Source of the DNA: Aurelia coerulea
Lineage: Eukaryota > Cnidaria > Scyphozoa > Semaeostomeae > Ulmaridae
Direction: 5' to 3'
Length of the DNA: 64,000 nt
Assembly (NCBI GenBank): GCA_039566865.1
Contig: CM076953.1
Location: 2,728,001 to 2,792,000 of the forward strand
Below, piece by piece: positions 43,776 through 55,465 of this stretch (positions are counted from its first letter, which is position 1; each line of letters begins with the position of its first letter). A model generated the notes under the pieces. That model was not told the DNA's origin, did not search any database, and saw only the letters and a program-made list of their open reading frames with translations. The translations under genes and the position numbers were made by a program.

Positions 43776-44338
43776 GCCTGGGCCAGAGACGTAGGAACCG
43801 GGGGGGCACTGGGCACACGTGCCCCCCCAAGATTTTGGAATAAACAAAGAAGTGCCCTTTTTATTTTCAGGAAGTGCCTCTTTACCTTAATAAAATAAGT
43901 GCCCTTGAAGTGTCGTGCCCCCAGGGCATGGACTCATCCAGTACTCGGGACAGCTTCTCATGAATACGATTTTTCTTCCGTTTGCCGAGTCAGCCAGGAA
44001 AAGGTTCCCATTTCTGAAAATTTATAGCACCAAAAGAACTTCATGGATTTGAATAATTCAAATTCTAGTTAAAAGGTGATGTGAAAGACCAAACTATTTT
44101 TTGTGATTTTCTCGAGTTTTTATGAGCACAGGAAGTATTCGACTTCACGTAAATTTCTTGGTTTGGAAATGTCTGAAAAGGGGCCCAAAACACTCTGATC
44201 GTAAGGAACCTCTTCGGGTTTCTTCACACATACTGAGCAGCAAAGGAGGCATTTCTACTCTCTCAGGAGTTATAAGAAATAAATTTTAAAACAAATACGG
44301 AAGATTTTTAACCCATGGCAATAAATGTGCAGACGATA
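43776..44338. other. Transposon debris with GGGGGGCAC/GTGCCCCCCC palindrome
   Basis: Around 43798-43830, GGGGGGGCACTGGGCACACG is followed by TGCCCCCCC, with AAGTGCCC repeated nearby to about 43920, as in a common short repeat. The rest is unassigned. Confidence 0.4.
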
Positions 44339-44759
44339 CAGTAAAAACCCGCACATAAGAACCTTCATCTGTTAAGAACCTACAGCCTGAAATAATATAT
44401 TTTGTATCCAATAAATAAGAACCATTTCAGGCTGATATCTAAACTAGGTTCTTAATAAAGGGTCTTATTCATTCATTGGGAAATAAATGCAACATTTTTG
44501 CCAATCAACCTCTTTCATGAACTCCAAAACATTTCTTACAGAACTGTGATAGGCAGGGCCTGCAGGGGTAAACTGGGTAAGATTGGGTTGAAATGGATAG
44601 GGTCAAGAGTGCAAATAAGTATAAGTTCGGCTAAGATTTAGATTCACATATTTTCCTACATTAAGAAACCACACCCTGATTACTAGATGTGCCTCATTGC
44701 ATAAGAACCTAAACAGGCTGAGTTCAAAATCTTAGGTTCTTATGTGCGGGTTTTTACTG
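44339..44759. mobile_element. pogo/mariner-like MITE, 421 bp
   Basis: Left CAGTAAAAACCCGCACATAA, right TTATGTGCGGGTTTTTACTG. TA precedes it and TC follows, a likely decayed TA duplication. The interior has further AATAAGAACC and GGTTCTTA pairs. Related to 51812-52239. Confidence 0.8.
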
Positions 44760-45000
44760 TCTCTCTCACCCGTGAAAAGTTGTGCCTTCTTTATTTGTCT
44801 GCGCGGTGAATTTCTTCATAATTTGACAAATTGTTCAGGTTTTTTTCAGGCGTTAGTAAAGACAGATTTACCTGTTCATCTCCAGAGCTAATGAAATGCA
44901 AGAACTTGACTATCAAGCACAATTCGATTCATTCGAATCCATAAATCTTGTGAGTTTTCGATCTGATATTTTTCTCACCCGGTATCATTCTTGAAATCAG

Positions 45001-45351
45001 CCCCGGACCACAGGGGGGGGGGGGTTCTTGGCCAAATTTTGGGTAGGGGTCTGCCGCAAGCATATTCAAAATGGTACTGTAGGCTAGACTGATTTTTACG
45101 AAAATGGTACCCTTGGCTAGACCAATTTTGACCATTTACTGGACCAATATTGTCAAATTTGTACCAAATATGATATCATGACCGTTCGCTAGACCAATAT
45201 TGTCAGAAATGATACCCTTGGCTAGAATGTTGCTGGCCAAAATTGCAAAAAAGTATACCCTTGTCTAGACTAGAAGTCCAAAAAAGTATAACCTTGCTCG
45301 CGGCACATCCCCAGGTACCTTTACTATGGAAGAACCTCCCCCGTGCCCCGG
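45001..45351. mobile_element. G/C-ended inverted-repeat element, about 350 bp
   Basis: Left CCGGACCACAGGGGGG and right CCCCCGTGCCCCGG are near complements. The interior repeats ACCCTTGGCTAGACCAAT and GACCAATATTGTCA. Similar in style to 6255-6686. No clear TSD was found. Confidence 0.5.
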
Positions 45352-46249
45352 ACACAATTTCCTTTTCTTTCCTTCTTTATTTTTTCATATTTTTTTGTGT
45401 TATTATTTTTTTGGCTCTGGTACCCAGGGTAATAAAAGCTGAGTGTATACGATTTGCCCTTCGTCTATAAGCCCAGATTTTCTCTTTAGCTAAGATTAAG
45501 TTTTGGATCCGACAAACCATGCTACAAACATTGATTCAAAGAACACGCGGTAGCACATATGCTGCTATTGACTTGCCCTGTCCTTCTGACGCTCTAATGT
45601 GTCTGATAACTTTGAAAGAGAAAGGCAAGCCAAATAAACAATATGATGTCTGTCTTTTTGCTGAGCTGAGCCCACTTATGAAACTCTGCATGGTGTATCA
45701 GTGAGCATAGGATTTGGAATCAAATGTTTTAATCAATTGATTTGATTAATATTTGATCAATTCCTGAAGAAAAGAGTATCTCTAACCTCATGAAATTTTA
45801 GCTCAGCAAAAAGTAGGCGTGAACCATTAAATTTTTCTAAAAATTATCATTATTTTGTGATCATCATCCAAGTTTTCTCTAATCAATTGCATATATGTAA
45901 TTGATCAGATCAAAACCATTTGCAAACTTTCCCTTTATGAAATCAAAATGACCTGGTGAAAATATTTAGCGAGGACATCCTCTGGCTCACATAATTTCCT
46001 TTGAAACTGATGAAGGATAGGATCTTTGCAGAAACATTATGTAATCTCAAAAAGCAACAATTAAGGTTTACACAGCTTCCTGATTGGCTTATTTCAATAG
46101 TTTAGATGCACTGTTTGTTGCCATTGGTTTTATAGACCATAAGTGCATTTGCCGCATTTTTTTGCTTGCAGTGCTTGGTAACGAGGTCAAATCCCGCGCA
46201 AATTAAGGGTTGTTGTTTAGACTCACGAAATAGTCCCAGTTATCGCAAC
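45352..46249. other. Intergenic upstream of MANEA, nothing recognised
   Basis: AT-rich. A 61-codon frame at 45519-45704 has no recognisable similarity and is not called. Confidence 0.35.
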
Positions 46250-46560
46250 AACAACAGTAACAGCAATGACAACAACAACAACAATATATACTTTTGCTCA
46301 AACTGGTAGTTATAGCTAGACTGATTATATGTTCGTATCGTAGGTTATCGCTATTGATAGGCTGATGGACGCTATAACTACTGGAGCGAAAACCATAACA
46401 ACCTTGACTGGAGCGACAACAACAACATTAATTCACTTCAATTAGATGAGCGTAAGTTGAGGGTCCTTATGTAGTGAGGCTAAGTTATAGCGTCCATCAG
46501 CCTATCAATAGCAATAACTACGAACTTGCAATCAGTCTAGTTGTTGTTGTGTGTTGTTGT
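46250..46560. repeat. Inverted repeat with AAC/GTT microsatellites near the MANEA start
   Basis: GATAGGCTGATGGACGCTAT (about 46356-46375) pairs with ATAGCGTCCATCAGCCTATC (about 46487-46506). The match extends outward through CTAGACTGAT and ATCAGTCTAG to CAACAACAAC and GTTGTTGTTG. It is a foldback lying 120-430 bp upstream of the mannosidase start codon. Confidence 0.7.
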
Positions 46561-46683
46561 ATGGCATGCTGGCATGTGACCAAGTTGGTGGCCTACGTTC
46601 TTTTATCTATTTTCAATCACAATAAAAAGGCATGCAATTGCAACACAGACAACATGGAATAAAGGCACGATATCTGCAATGCC

Positions 46684-48357
46684 ATGGCGTTACCACTTCG
46701 AGTAGTTAAACGATTTTGTAGAAGAGCAGTGATTCTACTGCTGATTTTACTTGCGTTCTCGATCGTTGCTTGGATCAACGCAAGAAGAAATGGCAGTCCA
46801 GCAGAAAGAGTTCCTCAAAAGAGGCCTTCTTCTCGGTCTAACATAAACAACAAGGATTTGGTGTTGACTGAAGATGATTTGCATCGAGAAATGACCGAAA
46901 ATGAACCCAATAAAAATAGAGAGAAGATTATTCACGAACGTGATTCACGTCAAAAAGTTAATGATTTCAATATTAAGAGCATGAAAAAGGGCACTAAAAC
47001 TACCAAAAAACCTGCGACCACTACAGAAGAAGAAGAAGAGCCCCCTGAAGTAATGCAAGCAGGGCTCACCGCAGATTCCCTAAATGAGTTGTTACCAGCT
47101 GAAGATATAGAGCTCCTGAAACACCGCAACCAAAGCCCACAGGATATGGTCAGAATAAATGCATTGATAGCCACAAGAACTGAAATGAAGAGGGCTGCAC
47201 GCAAGAAAGCTAAACGCAAGCGAGAACAATCTGAGAAATCGAAAGCTGCCGTGACTACAATAAGTCCAAAACCCAGGGATACTAAAAACACCCCCTGCTC
47301 CAATGTCCATACATTCTATTACCCATGGTATAGCAATCCCAAAATTGATGGGCACTACTCACATTGGAATCATCCCATCTTACCCCATTGGGACAAAGAA
47401 GTAGACAAACAGTATGACAAGACTCCCCATCAACCACCCAATGATATTGGGAGCAATTTTTATCCAGAACTAGGGCCTTACAGCTCTAAAGATCCTAAAA
47501 TTATTGCAAAACACTTTCAGCAGTTGGTAGATGCTGGAATAGGCACCATAGTTGTGTCATACTATCCAGTGGGAGCTGCAGATGATAATGGGAAACCTTG
47601 GGATGAAGTTTACCATCTACTTTTAGACCAAGCTGTGGCCTTTGGCATCAAAGTTACTTTTCATATAGAGCCGTATAAAAACCGCAATGAGAATACAGTG
47701 AGAAATGACATTGTACATATTATAGATACATACGGGCACCACAAAGCATTCTACAAATACAAAATCAAAGACAATGCTTTGGTACCTTTATTCTACATTT
47801 ATGACTCGTATCTCACAAAGCCTGAAAAATGGGCAAGAGTTTTAAAGCCTGATGGGCCGAATACAATCCGAGGGTCAAAATACGATGCAGTTATGATTGG
47901 CCTGTTGGTTGAGTTACATCACACAAGTTACGCATCCCTTGGGGGTTTTGATGGACTTTATACATATTTTGCAACAGATGGTTTTACATATGGATCAACA
48001 TGGAATAATTGGAGAACAATATCCTCCAGGGCTGTTGAAATGAACTTCATGCATATCCCAAGTGTAGGGCCAGGCTATATTGACACAAACATAAGACCAT
48101 GGAATGCAGAAAACACAAGAGAAAGATATAATGGTCAATATTACAAAAATAGCTGGCAAGCAGCACTGCATGTTTCACCAAAAATTATATCAATAACTTC
48201 TTTCAACGAGTGGCATGAAGGGACGCAAATTGAGAGAGCAGTACCAAAGTCAACAGCAAAGCGCACATATTTAGATTATAAACATTTCGGGGCAGGTTAT
48301 TACTTGAAATTGACGAAACATTTCGTCAATGAATTTAGTGCCTGTAAGGCACATTAA
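46684..48357 (+). CDS. MANEA: Glycoprotein endo-alpha-1,2-mannosidase (GH99), intronless
   Basis: A 557-residue type II Golgi-style enzyme: a short basic cytosolic tail, a signal anchor at about 15-31, a long charged Lys/Glu-rich stem (about 35-203), then a complete GH99 domain (about 205-540). Family landmarks: FYYPWYSNPKIDGHYSHWNH (211-230), VSYYPVG, FHIEPYKNR with Glu329, and TSFNEWHEGTQIE with Glu509 and Glu512, matching the conserved GH99 catalytic-site glutamates. In animals this enzyme cleaves the internal alpha-1,2-mannosidic bond of glucosylated high-mannose N-glycans in the Golgi, an alternative to ER glucosidase trimming. The whole gene is one exon, and the long stem is its most divergent part. 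It could be the MANEA-like paralogue; the two cannot be separated here. Confidence 0.93.
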   Translation: MALPLRVVKRFCRRAVILLLILLAFSIVAWINARRNGSPAERVPQKRPSSRSNINNKDLVLTEDDLHREMTENEPNKNREKIIHERDSRQKVNDFNIKSMKKGTKTTKKPATTTEEEEEPPEVMQAGLTADSLNELLPAEDIELLKHRNQSPQDMVRINALIATRTEMKRAARKKAKRKREQSEKSKAAVTTISPKPRDTKNTPCSNVHTFYYPWYSNPKIDGHYSHWNHPILPHWDKEVDKQYDKTPHQPPNDIGSNFYPELGPYSSKDPKIIAKHFQQLVDAGIGTIVVSYYPVGAADDNGKPWDEVYHLLLDQAVAFGIKVTFHIEPYKNRNENTVRNDIVHIIDTYGHHKAFYKYKIKDNALVPLFYIYDSYLTKPEKWARVLKPDGPNTIRGSKYDAVMIGLLVELHHTSYASLGGFDGLYTYFATDGFTYGSTWNNWRTISSRAVEMNFMHIPSVGPGYIDTNIRPWNAENTRERYNGQYYKNSWQAALHVSPKIISITSFNEWHEGTQIERAVPKSTAKRTYLDYKHFGAGYYLKLTKHFVNEFSACKAH

Positions 48358-49982
48358 ATGCTGATTTAGAATATACAAATCAAATTCCATCTATGAGACT
48401 GAAAACAAAATTGGCCTTTTGGCAGTGCAAAAGTTTAAGAAGTCCTTGAGGACCAGAATGATAGCTAAAGCCCTGTTTATAAGAAGCAAGTTTCCAGGCT
48501 GGGTAAGCCACCCAGCATGCTGAGTTGAAGCAAAATGAGTGTTTACATGATGCAAATATCTTTGAAAATACCCCAAACATTATAATTTTTTTGCATTCCA
48601 TGAGTTTTCGTATTGTCTGGATAAGTTAGTGCATGCCATGTTCTGTTTTCATCTTAGCATACCATAATCTAGGCTGTTTTGCTAGCATCTCAACTGAAGG
48701 AGTTACCTCTGCCTGTATCTTGTAACAAAATCTGCCAGGATGGCATTTACTGTAATTCTGTGTCATGATGTGCAACCTAGCTGGGTGGGCTGGGTTACTT
48801 GGCATGGCCCCATATAAACAGGCCTAAATCCCAAACATGTCCCAAAAAGCCCTTGCTTTCATTTATTTTAACCATATGGTTTCCAAGAATAGGTCATTCA
48901 GATGTTGAGCCTTCAATGGATTAATCCAGCAGCCATTTATACATTTTGAATTTCCATGGTAGGTATTTTTGTCTTATGAAGAACTTTTTGAACTTACTAT
49001 AGAAAATCTAGCAATAGTCTGACCATTGGAAGATAATAGATACCTATGGAATTTAAAATTGCATGGTTGAGTTGATGTAGGATTAATTGTTTAATATGGC
49101 TTAAATTTTGAATGACCTATTCTTGTAAACCATAAGTTTTTAGTACACAGTGAACTGAATTGAAAAGAATGCTTTGGAGACTAAAGATATCCAGCAAGTT
49201 TATTTATTGGCAAAGGGAAACAAGGCCCCGACCAGATCAGAAAAGTGGGGGGCCAAACTTGATAGAAAAAAACTACCACAGCACAACATAATGAGCGGCC
49301 TTTCAGAATGGCATGATTTGGAAAAAAGTGGGGGGGGGGGGTTATGGCCCCCCTGGCCCCCTGTTGTTGGAGGCCCTGGGAAACTGTACCCTGGGCACCT
49401 AGGCACAGCGTCAATTTCCCTGAGGAGGAGTTGAGGCTGGTGTCCTTTGTCTGCTGCAGTCTTGCTAGACTTGCCTTGACATCCATTGGGTGTCTTGACG
49501 GAATATTGGAATAGCGGATCCAGGAACCACCAAAAAGGAACAGTATGGTGGACTGAATAGATAGACCATGCCCCCAAAGTCAACTCTTACACATACAAGC
49601 CTTTTGTGAATATTCACATGACAACAGAACCTTTTTTAAGGGATCAAGGACTCGGGGGCAATCAGTTACTGTATTTCCTTGATTTAAAAGTAAAATAGGC
49701 CTATTGTTTCAAAAGGTAAAACAATGGATCAAAAGAAGGGACTAGGGGGGGGGGCACCAAGATAGTATGTTAAAAAAGGCCCTGCATGACAAGAATTCTT
49801 AAAAATTCTCAAGAATTCTAAAAATTCTCATGAGAATTCTCAAGAAGTATGAACAACTGTTGGAATGAAAAAAGATTCTTAAGAAGTTAGAAACCTCCTC
49901 AAAGATTCTTAGCAAGTATTGATGGACGCAAGGCCAGTGTTGGAACTGACTGCCGCTTAGGTCATGTAGGGTTCATTGCGTA
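48358..49982. other. MANEA 3' flank and intergenic DNA
   Basis: No further gene. A poly-G run lies near 49330-49341, another near 49746. AATTCT-rich short repeats at about 49791-49845 (AAGAATTCTTAAAAATTCTC) form a local low-complexity patch. Confidence 0.4.
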
Positions 49983-50351
49983 CACGTATTTTTTTATAAG
50001 AAACTAAGAATTTTGGCCAGTACTGAAAGTTTCTTAAAATTATCAGATTTTGAGTACTCAGAGTTTCTTACGAGTTTCTTAGAGGTTCCATAACAATCTT
50101 CATGTTCACTACCTGTGCCCTCATGAACATTTCAAAACAAGGTTTTTTAAGCCTTTTCAATGTTTAGACATTACTCAAGTACCTTACGAGTAATATGATA
50201 CAGGAAACAAGTGAAAATAAAGTGTCAAGGATTTCCTTTATCAAAGTAAATAGTTTCTTAACTTATATTCTCCCAGTACTGGAGTTTCTTAATTTTTTGG
50301 CGATCTGAGAGTTGAGTTTCTTATAAGTAGTTTCTTATAAAAAAATACGTG
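49983..50351. mobile_element. TA-flanked MITE, 369 bp (ATAAGAAACTAAG type)
   Basis: Left CACGTATTTTTTTATAAGAA, right TTCTTATAAAAAAATACGTG. TA on both sides. Interior contains repeated GTTTCTTA/TAAGAAAC motifs. Confidence 0.82.
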
Positions 50352-50777
50352 TAATGTAATAACTGGCATAAGGCTCGAGGCTCGAAGGCTCGAGGCTCGA
50401 AACACAAGGCTCGAAGGCTGGCTCGAGGGCTCGACCCCTAACCCCTTAGATGGTCTCTCACTCAGAAGATTTGGTAACAAAAAACGAAATTTCGAAGAAA
50501 TAGGATCATAGAAATATTTATTGTACTGTATATGAATGCCAAAGGTAAAAGATTACTCTAAACGGAAGAGAACTTGATTATCAAAAAGTCCCACTCTCGG
50601 AAAATGTCACCTTTTACCTAACGCAATTTTGCCAGAATTCGTAAATGCGATGTATAATCACAGATCAGCGGATTTTCTATATGTTGTATATTGTAGAGAA
50701 AGAGATTCTGCATCGATTGATGAAAATTGCAGTTTCGTACCATTTTTTCTGGCATAATCCAATCGTTGACGAGACTA
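50352..50777. repeat. GGCTCGA-rich minisatellite and spacer
   Basis: Between 50370 and 50435 the motif AGGCTCGA is repeated about seven times irregularly. The rest of the spacer has no feature. Confidence 0.6.
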
Positions 50778-51155
50778 CACTCATTTTTTTTATAAGAAAC
50801 TAAGGTCCGGGGCTGGTAGGCAGTTTCTTAAATTTTTGGGTCATATTGCTACCAAAAGTTTCTTACGTGCTTCTTATATTTTTAATGGCAGAAGTGCAAA
50901 GTTAATTTTGTTTTGTCTAAAGGGCTCCCAAATTACTTAGTAGGATCTCAAAACAAGTAAATAACATAATTCGCACTCGAAATAATGTCCAAACAGCTGC
51001 TATAACTGTACCATATCAAAACATTTTTGAGTGCGATAGGAAAATTAAAACTGTAAATTACAAGAGTTTCTTAGCTTCTTCAATTCAGGTAGGGTTATTT
51101 CTTAATTGAGCCTACCGTTTCTTATAAGCGGTTTCTTATAAAAAAAAAATGAGTG
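50778..51155. mobile_element. TA-flanked MITE, 378 bp (ATAAGAAACTAAG type)
   Basis: Left CACTCATTTTTTTTATAAG, right complementary end ..ATGAGTG. TA on both sides. The subterminal TATAAGAAACTAAG is shared with the element 430 bp to the left, but the outermost bases differ. Confidence 0.82.
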
Positions 51156-51715
51156 TACTGTTGTTTCAAAGGATTCCCATAATTTCATTGTAACGTCATA
51201 ACACAGTGAGGCAGAATTTCGAAAAATAACATCAAAATTCGGAATCTACATGAAAAGTGGAGCTAGTGCAACTACAAATGACAAAATAGCAAGGGCAGTA
51301 GCGCGTAGTATTGTCATTCCAAAAAAACATTTCCGATCACCAGTGATTCAACCAACACGAACAATGGTGTGATTTATATTATAATATTATATAACCAACA
51401 GAAAGGAAATGTTTTTCAAACTGTAAATGATTCCTCTAAATAACGCTTGGCTGATGATTTAACTGCTGAGAGGTATCATGTATTTCTCTTAAACTTTCCT
51501 TCCTCGATCGATTTTATTTACGTCAATGACAGTTTCGTATCACATTGTTTTGACTTCGTACCAGTCGCTTTTATGTTAATTTCCATACATTTCAGCAAAT
51601 AGACATAAACAGACCTCCGTAACACCTTGAATTTAGAAAATTGTGATTTTATTTGCTTGAGGCTAAAACTAAAAGTACGTTTTACCATTGGAAATTTAAC
51701 GGATAATCTGCTTTT
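51156..51715. other. Intergenic, nothing recognised
   Basis: AT-rich, no coding or repeat feature recognised. Confidence 0.3.
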
Positions 51716-52562
51716 TTTAAATATATACAGCTTGGATCTATGAGCTTTAAAATGAGTAAAATGGTTTCAACAGCAACGGCACAAAGAATGATCCCTGGGA
51801 ACCAACATATACAGTAAGTCCCCGCATATAGGAAACTCAACATTTTGAATCAGGCTGTTTACTTTCTTGGATGTAAGAAAATCTGTACAAGAGGCTGGCA
51901 GATTTTTCATGTGTCCAATAAGAAACTTTTCTTTTGTATACCAGCTTTCATCTGTTAAATCAAGGTCAATTGAACCATACTGAATACTTGCAAAGTTCTA
52001 AAGCAGTAAAGGTCTACATTTCTAACTAATGATGCATCATTTCATGTGTTTTAATATCAAATTTGAGTGATTGAAAAGTAACCTTGATATTGCAATAAAT
52101 CCTATTTCGCAATTTCAACCATTAGTTGTGAGAAATTGCAAAAACAGGTTGTCTAGTTTCTTATGAAGGAGAAAATATTTCTGATGAAGGCAGGCTGCAT
52201 TTTCTTTTATGTCCATTTCTTATATGTAGGGACTTACTGTATGGGATTTTCAACTTAGTCCTTGTGGGATCTGCGGGTTCTAAGAAAAACAACACGGGTT
52301 TCAACAGTAACGGCACTAAGAAAGATCCTCGAGGACCTACATATATGACATATACAGCAAGATCTTTGTGGGATCTACGGCCTTTAAAATATGTAACACG
52401 GTTTTCAGCAGCAGCAACAGCGGGAACAAGGATCCTGGATCCCTGAGGACGAACACTTATGGGATATATAGCTTAGTCCGTATGAGATCTGTCAGTTCTA
52501 GAATAAGCAACACGGGTCTCAACGGTGGCAGCACAAAGAATGATCCTTGAGGACCTACATAA
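51716..52562. repeat. Tandem repeat of about 105 bp, four degenerate units, split by a MITE
   Basis: Units share TATACAGC/TATAGCTTAG, GGGATCT, AACACGG(G)TTTCAAC, GGCAC(A)AAGAATGATCC and GAGGACCTACAT. One unit (about 51716-51809) precedes the MITE; about three follow from 52247, 52345 and 52461. Confidence 0.7.
51812..52239. mobile_element. pogo/Tigger-like MITE, 428 bp
   Basis: Left CAGTAAGTCCCCGCATATAG, right complementary ..ATATGTAGGGACTTACTG. TA duplicated on both sides. CAGT..TCCC termini with a TA target recall pogo/Tigger elements. Inserted in a tandem array. Confidence 0.85.
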
Positions 52563-53395
52563 ATCACAAAGAAGAGAACAGCATTGTCCCAAACCAGTTG
52601 GATTTGCGTTCGATCTTCTGTCATTCAAACCTTGCAGTGGCATATTCGTTTAAATGATGCCTCGCAGTGGCATATTCGTTTTAAATGATGCCTCACGTCA
52701 AATGTGCGTTTAGTTTTGGCGGATTGATAAAATTCCTACGACATCACGTTATATTTTTGAAAATGAACAAGCTTCTGGTTATGTTTAATGATACGACAGC
52801 CATGCATTTTCCACGATTTAGATACGTTTGTTGAAAATTGGCATGTCTGCATGACATTGCGGGTAGACAGCGCCACGCCGATTTCTTATTTTCTAAAGGG
52901 ATTTTCCCTAGAACGATTGTAAACGAAAACGTCTCATAGGTTTTACTAGCTGGATGCAACTTTTCTTTAGTTAGAAACTGAAGGCTGATCAACGAGGAAC
53001 CTCTGGACCTTCTTGAACTGCAGGGAGAGCTCTGAAATGCTTGCTCATGCAGTGATTCACATATTTAGACTTTATATTTAGGTTTTCTTTTATATCTAGG
53101 AATTAAAGAACTTTTTATGCAGGGCTTCTTCAAAAATGTGCAATATATTTCAAAGCTCATAGAATGAAATAATTGGATAAATTCGTTCGTTGTCTGTCTC
53201 AAAGCTGTGTGCAAAAACTATTTCATCGCTGATGCATTGATACGTCGATGATTATATCAAAGCTTTTAATCAACCAATCAGTGAATCACTGCCTGAGCAA
53301 TCATTATAATAACCAAAACATTCCTTAGTTATACTAAACTTTTGAAACAGTGACTCAAATTGCCAACATCATCCCGTTGCTACGTGTTAAAGTAA
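52563..53395. other. Intergenic; small direct repeat
   Basis: GATGCCTCGCAGTGGCATATTCGTTT-like sequence occurs twice in tandem around 52630-52690. Otherwise nothing recognised. Confidence 0.35.
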
Positions 53396-53581
53396 ATGAA
53401 AATAGCATCTATTTATGCGTATCTTTTGGTTTACTGCCTGCACCATCTAATTTCTCAAAATTTGCCCAGCACCAAAGGCATAGAAATCTTATCCAACACC
53501 ACACCAACTGTCTATCAAAAGTCTAAAACTAGGATTGTATCGCCCATAAGAGACCAAAGTCCACAGAAAACGTGTTGTTGA
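53396..53581 (+). CDS. Possible signal-peptide exon of a small secreted protein
   Basis: A 61-codon frame beginning with a plausible signal peptide (MKIASIYAYLLVYCLHHLIS), then a Ser/Thr/Pro-rich stretch ending in KTCC before a stop. No family recognised. It could be a short peptide precursor or a first exon. A possible continuation lies at about 53778-54000, but no convincing donor was found. Low confidence. Confidence 0.25.
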   Translation: MKIASIYAYLLVYCLHHLISQNLPSTKGIEILSNTTPTVYQKSKTRIVSPIRDQSPQKTCC

Positions 53582-53766
53582 AAAATGTTGTTCTCTGGAA
53601 ACAGCAGCCAAAAACTTAGTCCGTAAAGATTTTGCCTGTTATCCACGTGTAAAAACAGCACTCTCAGGATGTATCCATTTCATAAGCTTTTAAATTTCTT
53701 AATTCTTACACGAGATGGCTTTATCAAGAAGCAGTGGGCTCTTAGGGGCGATAGTTACCGATTGAT

Positions 53767-54000
53767 TTGCATTATAGCTACGACTACTCGGTACTTGGCT
53801 TGCCCTACGGCCCAGAAAACCTAGATCCGACCAGATGCCCGGCCTCAATTCAGCGTCAATCTCATATCAACGCCGAATTCTCAAGAAATCTATTGATGCA
53901 CTTTAAAAAAAAGTTTTTGTATGGTAAAAATTATGAAATGGCTTTGAGAAACGAAATTTGCAGAATATTTTCGTCTGATACTGGTCACAGCAAATTGTAA
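53767..54000 (+). CDS. Possible exon, unknown protein
   Basis: An open stretch of 77 codons. An acceptor-like TTTGCATTATAG precedes CTACGACTACTCGG, after which the frame encodes GPENLDPTRCPAS and a basic helical C-terminus ending SSDTGHSKL. No domain recognised. It might pair with the upstream signal-peptide frame, but phase and donor are not settled. Confidence 0.25.
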   Translation: MHYSYDYSVLGLPYGPENLDPTRCPASIQRQSHINAEFSRNLLMHFKKKFLYGKNYEMALRNEICRIFSSDTGHSKL

Positions 54001-54659
54001 GATAAAATGAAGATAATAACCACTGCGCAATAAATATGAAATAGCGCACTGTATCCCCGTCTCATCTTTTTCGGACCTTATCTGACAACTTGCAGTGAAC
54101 AGTGGCAGATGAAAATATTTAGCAAATTATCTAGTAACTCAACACAAGTTTCAATACAGTTTATCTTAAACGCTGGGCAAAACACAAAGAAATATAAGCA
54201 CCGGGGGCATCTAATCGGATCTAGGCCTTAGTTACCCTGCTTTCTAACTGGGCACTCGCTAAGCGTTCACCTCGGATTTTTAAAGACTCGTTACCATAGG
54301 AAACTGACGTATGGTGAAATCAGTTTGCGCAATTCTTGGATATTTATAGAGACTCATTATAAAGATGATATTTCTGGAAAGAACTGTATGCTCTTTTTAA
54401 CGAGCTCCCAAGGAAATCTCAAAGGAAAGTAAATAGATCGATCGGTGAAGAAATAAGGCACCAGTTTGTTAAAATGACCGGGTGCCGGTCAACGGGGTCA
54501 ATTGATACAAGCCGCTATCTAGGAATCAAACTGCGGATACTTGAATGTCTGGAATATTTCAGAGCTTTTCGAAACTTCAGCACTTTGTAAAATTCACGCA
54601 AAATTGTTCATAAAATTGTCCAAAAATTCTCAGATAAGATGATATGACCAGTGAAACAC
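54001..54659. other. Intergenic, nothing recognised
   Basis: No coding or repeat feature recognised. Confidence 0.3.
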
Positions 54660-54985
54660 ATCTTTTAACATTGGGCAAGACAAACAGTTCTATTGGGCTC
54701 AATACTAATGTTTTTGCCATCCTAGATAAAAATGATATCTCATGGAAGATTTTCTTGTCCAAAAAATGTTCTACATTGTAGATTGGCCAAGACAAATACT
54801 TCTGTTGGGCTCAATACGAATGTTTTTGCCACCCTAGATAAAACTGATATCTCATGGAAGATTTTCTTGTCAAAAAGTGTTCTACGTTTAAGATTGGCCA
54901 ACACAATCAATTCTATAGACTCAACCCTTTTGTCAATCTGGATAAAATTAGTATCACATTGAAGATTTTCTTGTCAACAATGTTT
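54660..54985. repeat. Three-copy tandem repeat, about 104-112 bp unit
   Basis: GGAAGATTTTCTTGTC (third copy TGAAGATTTTCTTGTC), GATTGGCCAAGACAA and CTAGATAAAA.TGATATC recur at steps of roughly 112 and 104 bp. Units differ by point changes. Open frames here are by-products. Confidence 0.75.
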
Positions 54986-55465
54986 TTTACGTTTGCAAAA
55001 CATGGAGAAACTTTAAACGATAAATTCAGAGCTTCTTACAATAAAAAGTTTATCGCACTCGTATTTTTGAGGAAAATTCGCTAAAATTATGTGTTTCTGA
55101 AACTGAAATAACTCCTTGAAAAAATGGCCCTAAAAATGAAGGAAATTATTGCAGAAAGAATACCACAATGTTTGCATTCAAGTATGGAGCCTGACATTTA
55201 CGGAATTGAAGCTAGTAAATTTTGGTGGAAAATTCTAAAATGTTAACACAAGGGCTGGTCCAAATTTCTTATAAAAATTTCTGTCAAGATGGGAGGTTCA
55301 ATAAATCTCCTATTTGAAAAGCGTAGCGAGTGCCCTATTTGGACTACCCCGAATGGGGTGTGAGGGTGATCGCTTAGCGAGTGCCTAATCTGAACTACCC
55401 TCAATCCCCATGCAAAAATTCTATAGAATTCCACCTCCATCTCCGCTAAACTGCTTCAAGACAAG
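54986..55465. other. 3' flank of Mos-like kinase gene
   Basis: Holds two short direct copies of CGCTTAGCGAGTGCC/GCGTAGCGAGTGCC (about 55320-55390) with CCCTATTTGGACTACCCC and a diverged partner. No gene. Confidence 0.4.

Noticed and set aside
46474..46662. 62-codon frame just upstream of the mannosidase as an N-terminal extension
   Set aside because: It overlaps an inverted repeat and microsatellite, ends in a stop before the mannosidase ATG, and that ATG already gives a standard signal anchor.
49174..49583. Overlapping frames on both strands with Gly/Pro-rich segments
   Set aside because: Produced by a poly-G run and adjacent low-complexity sequence.
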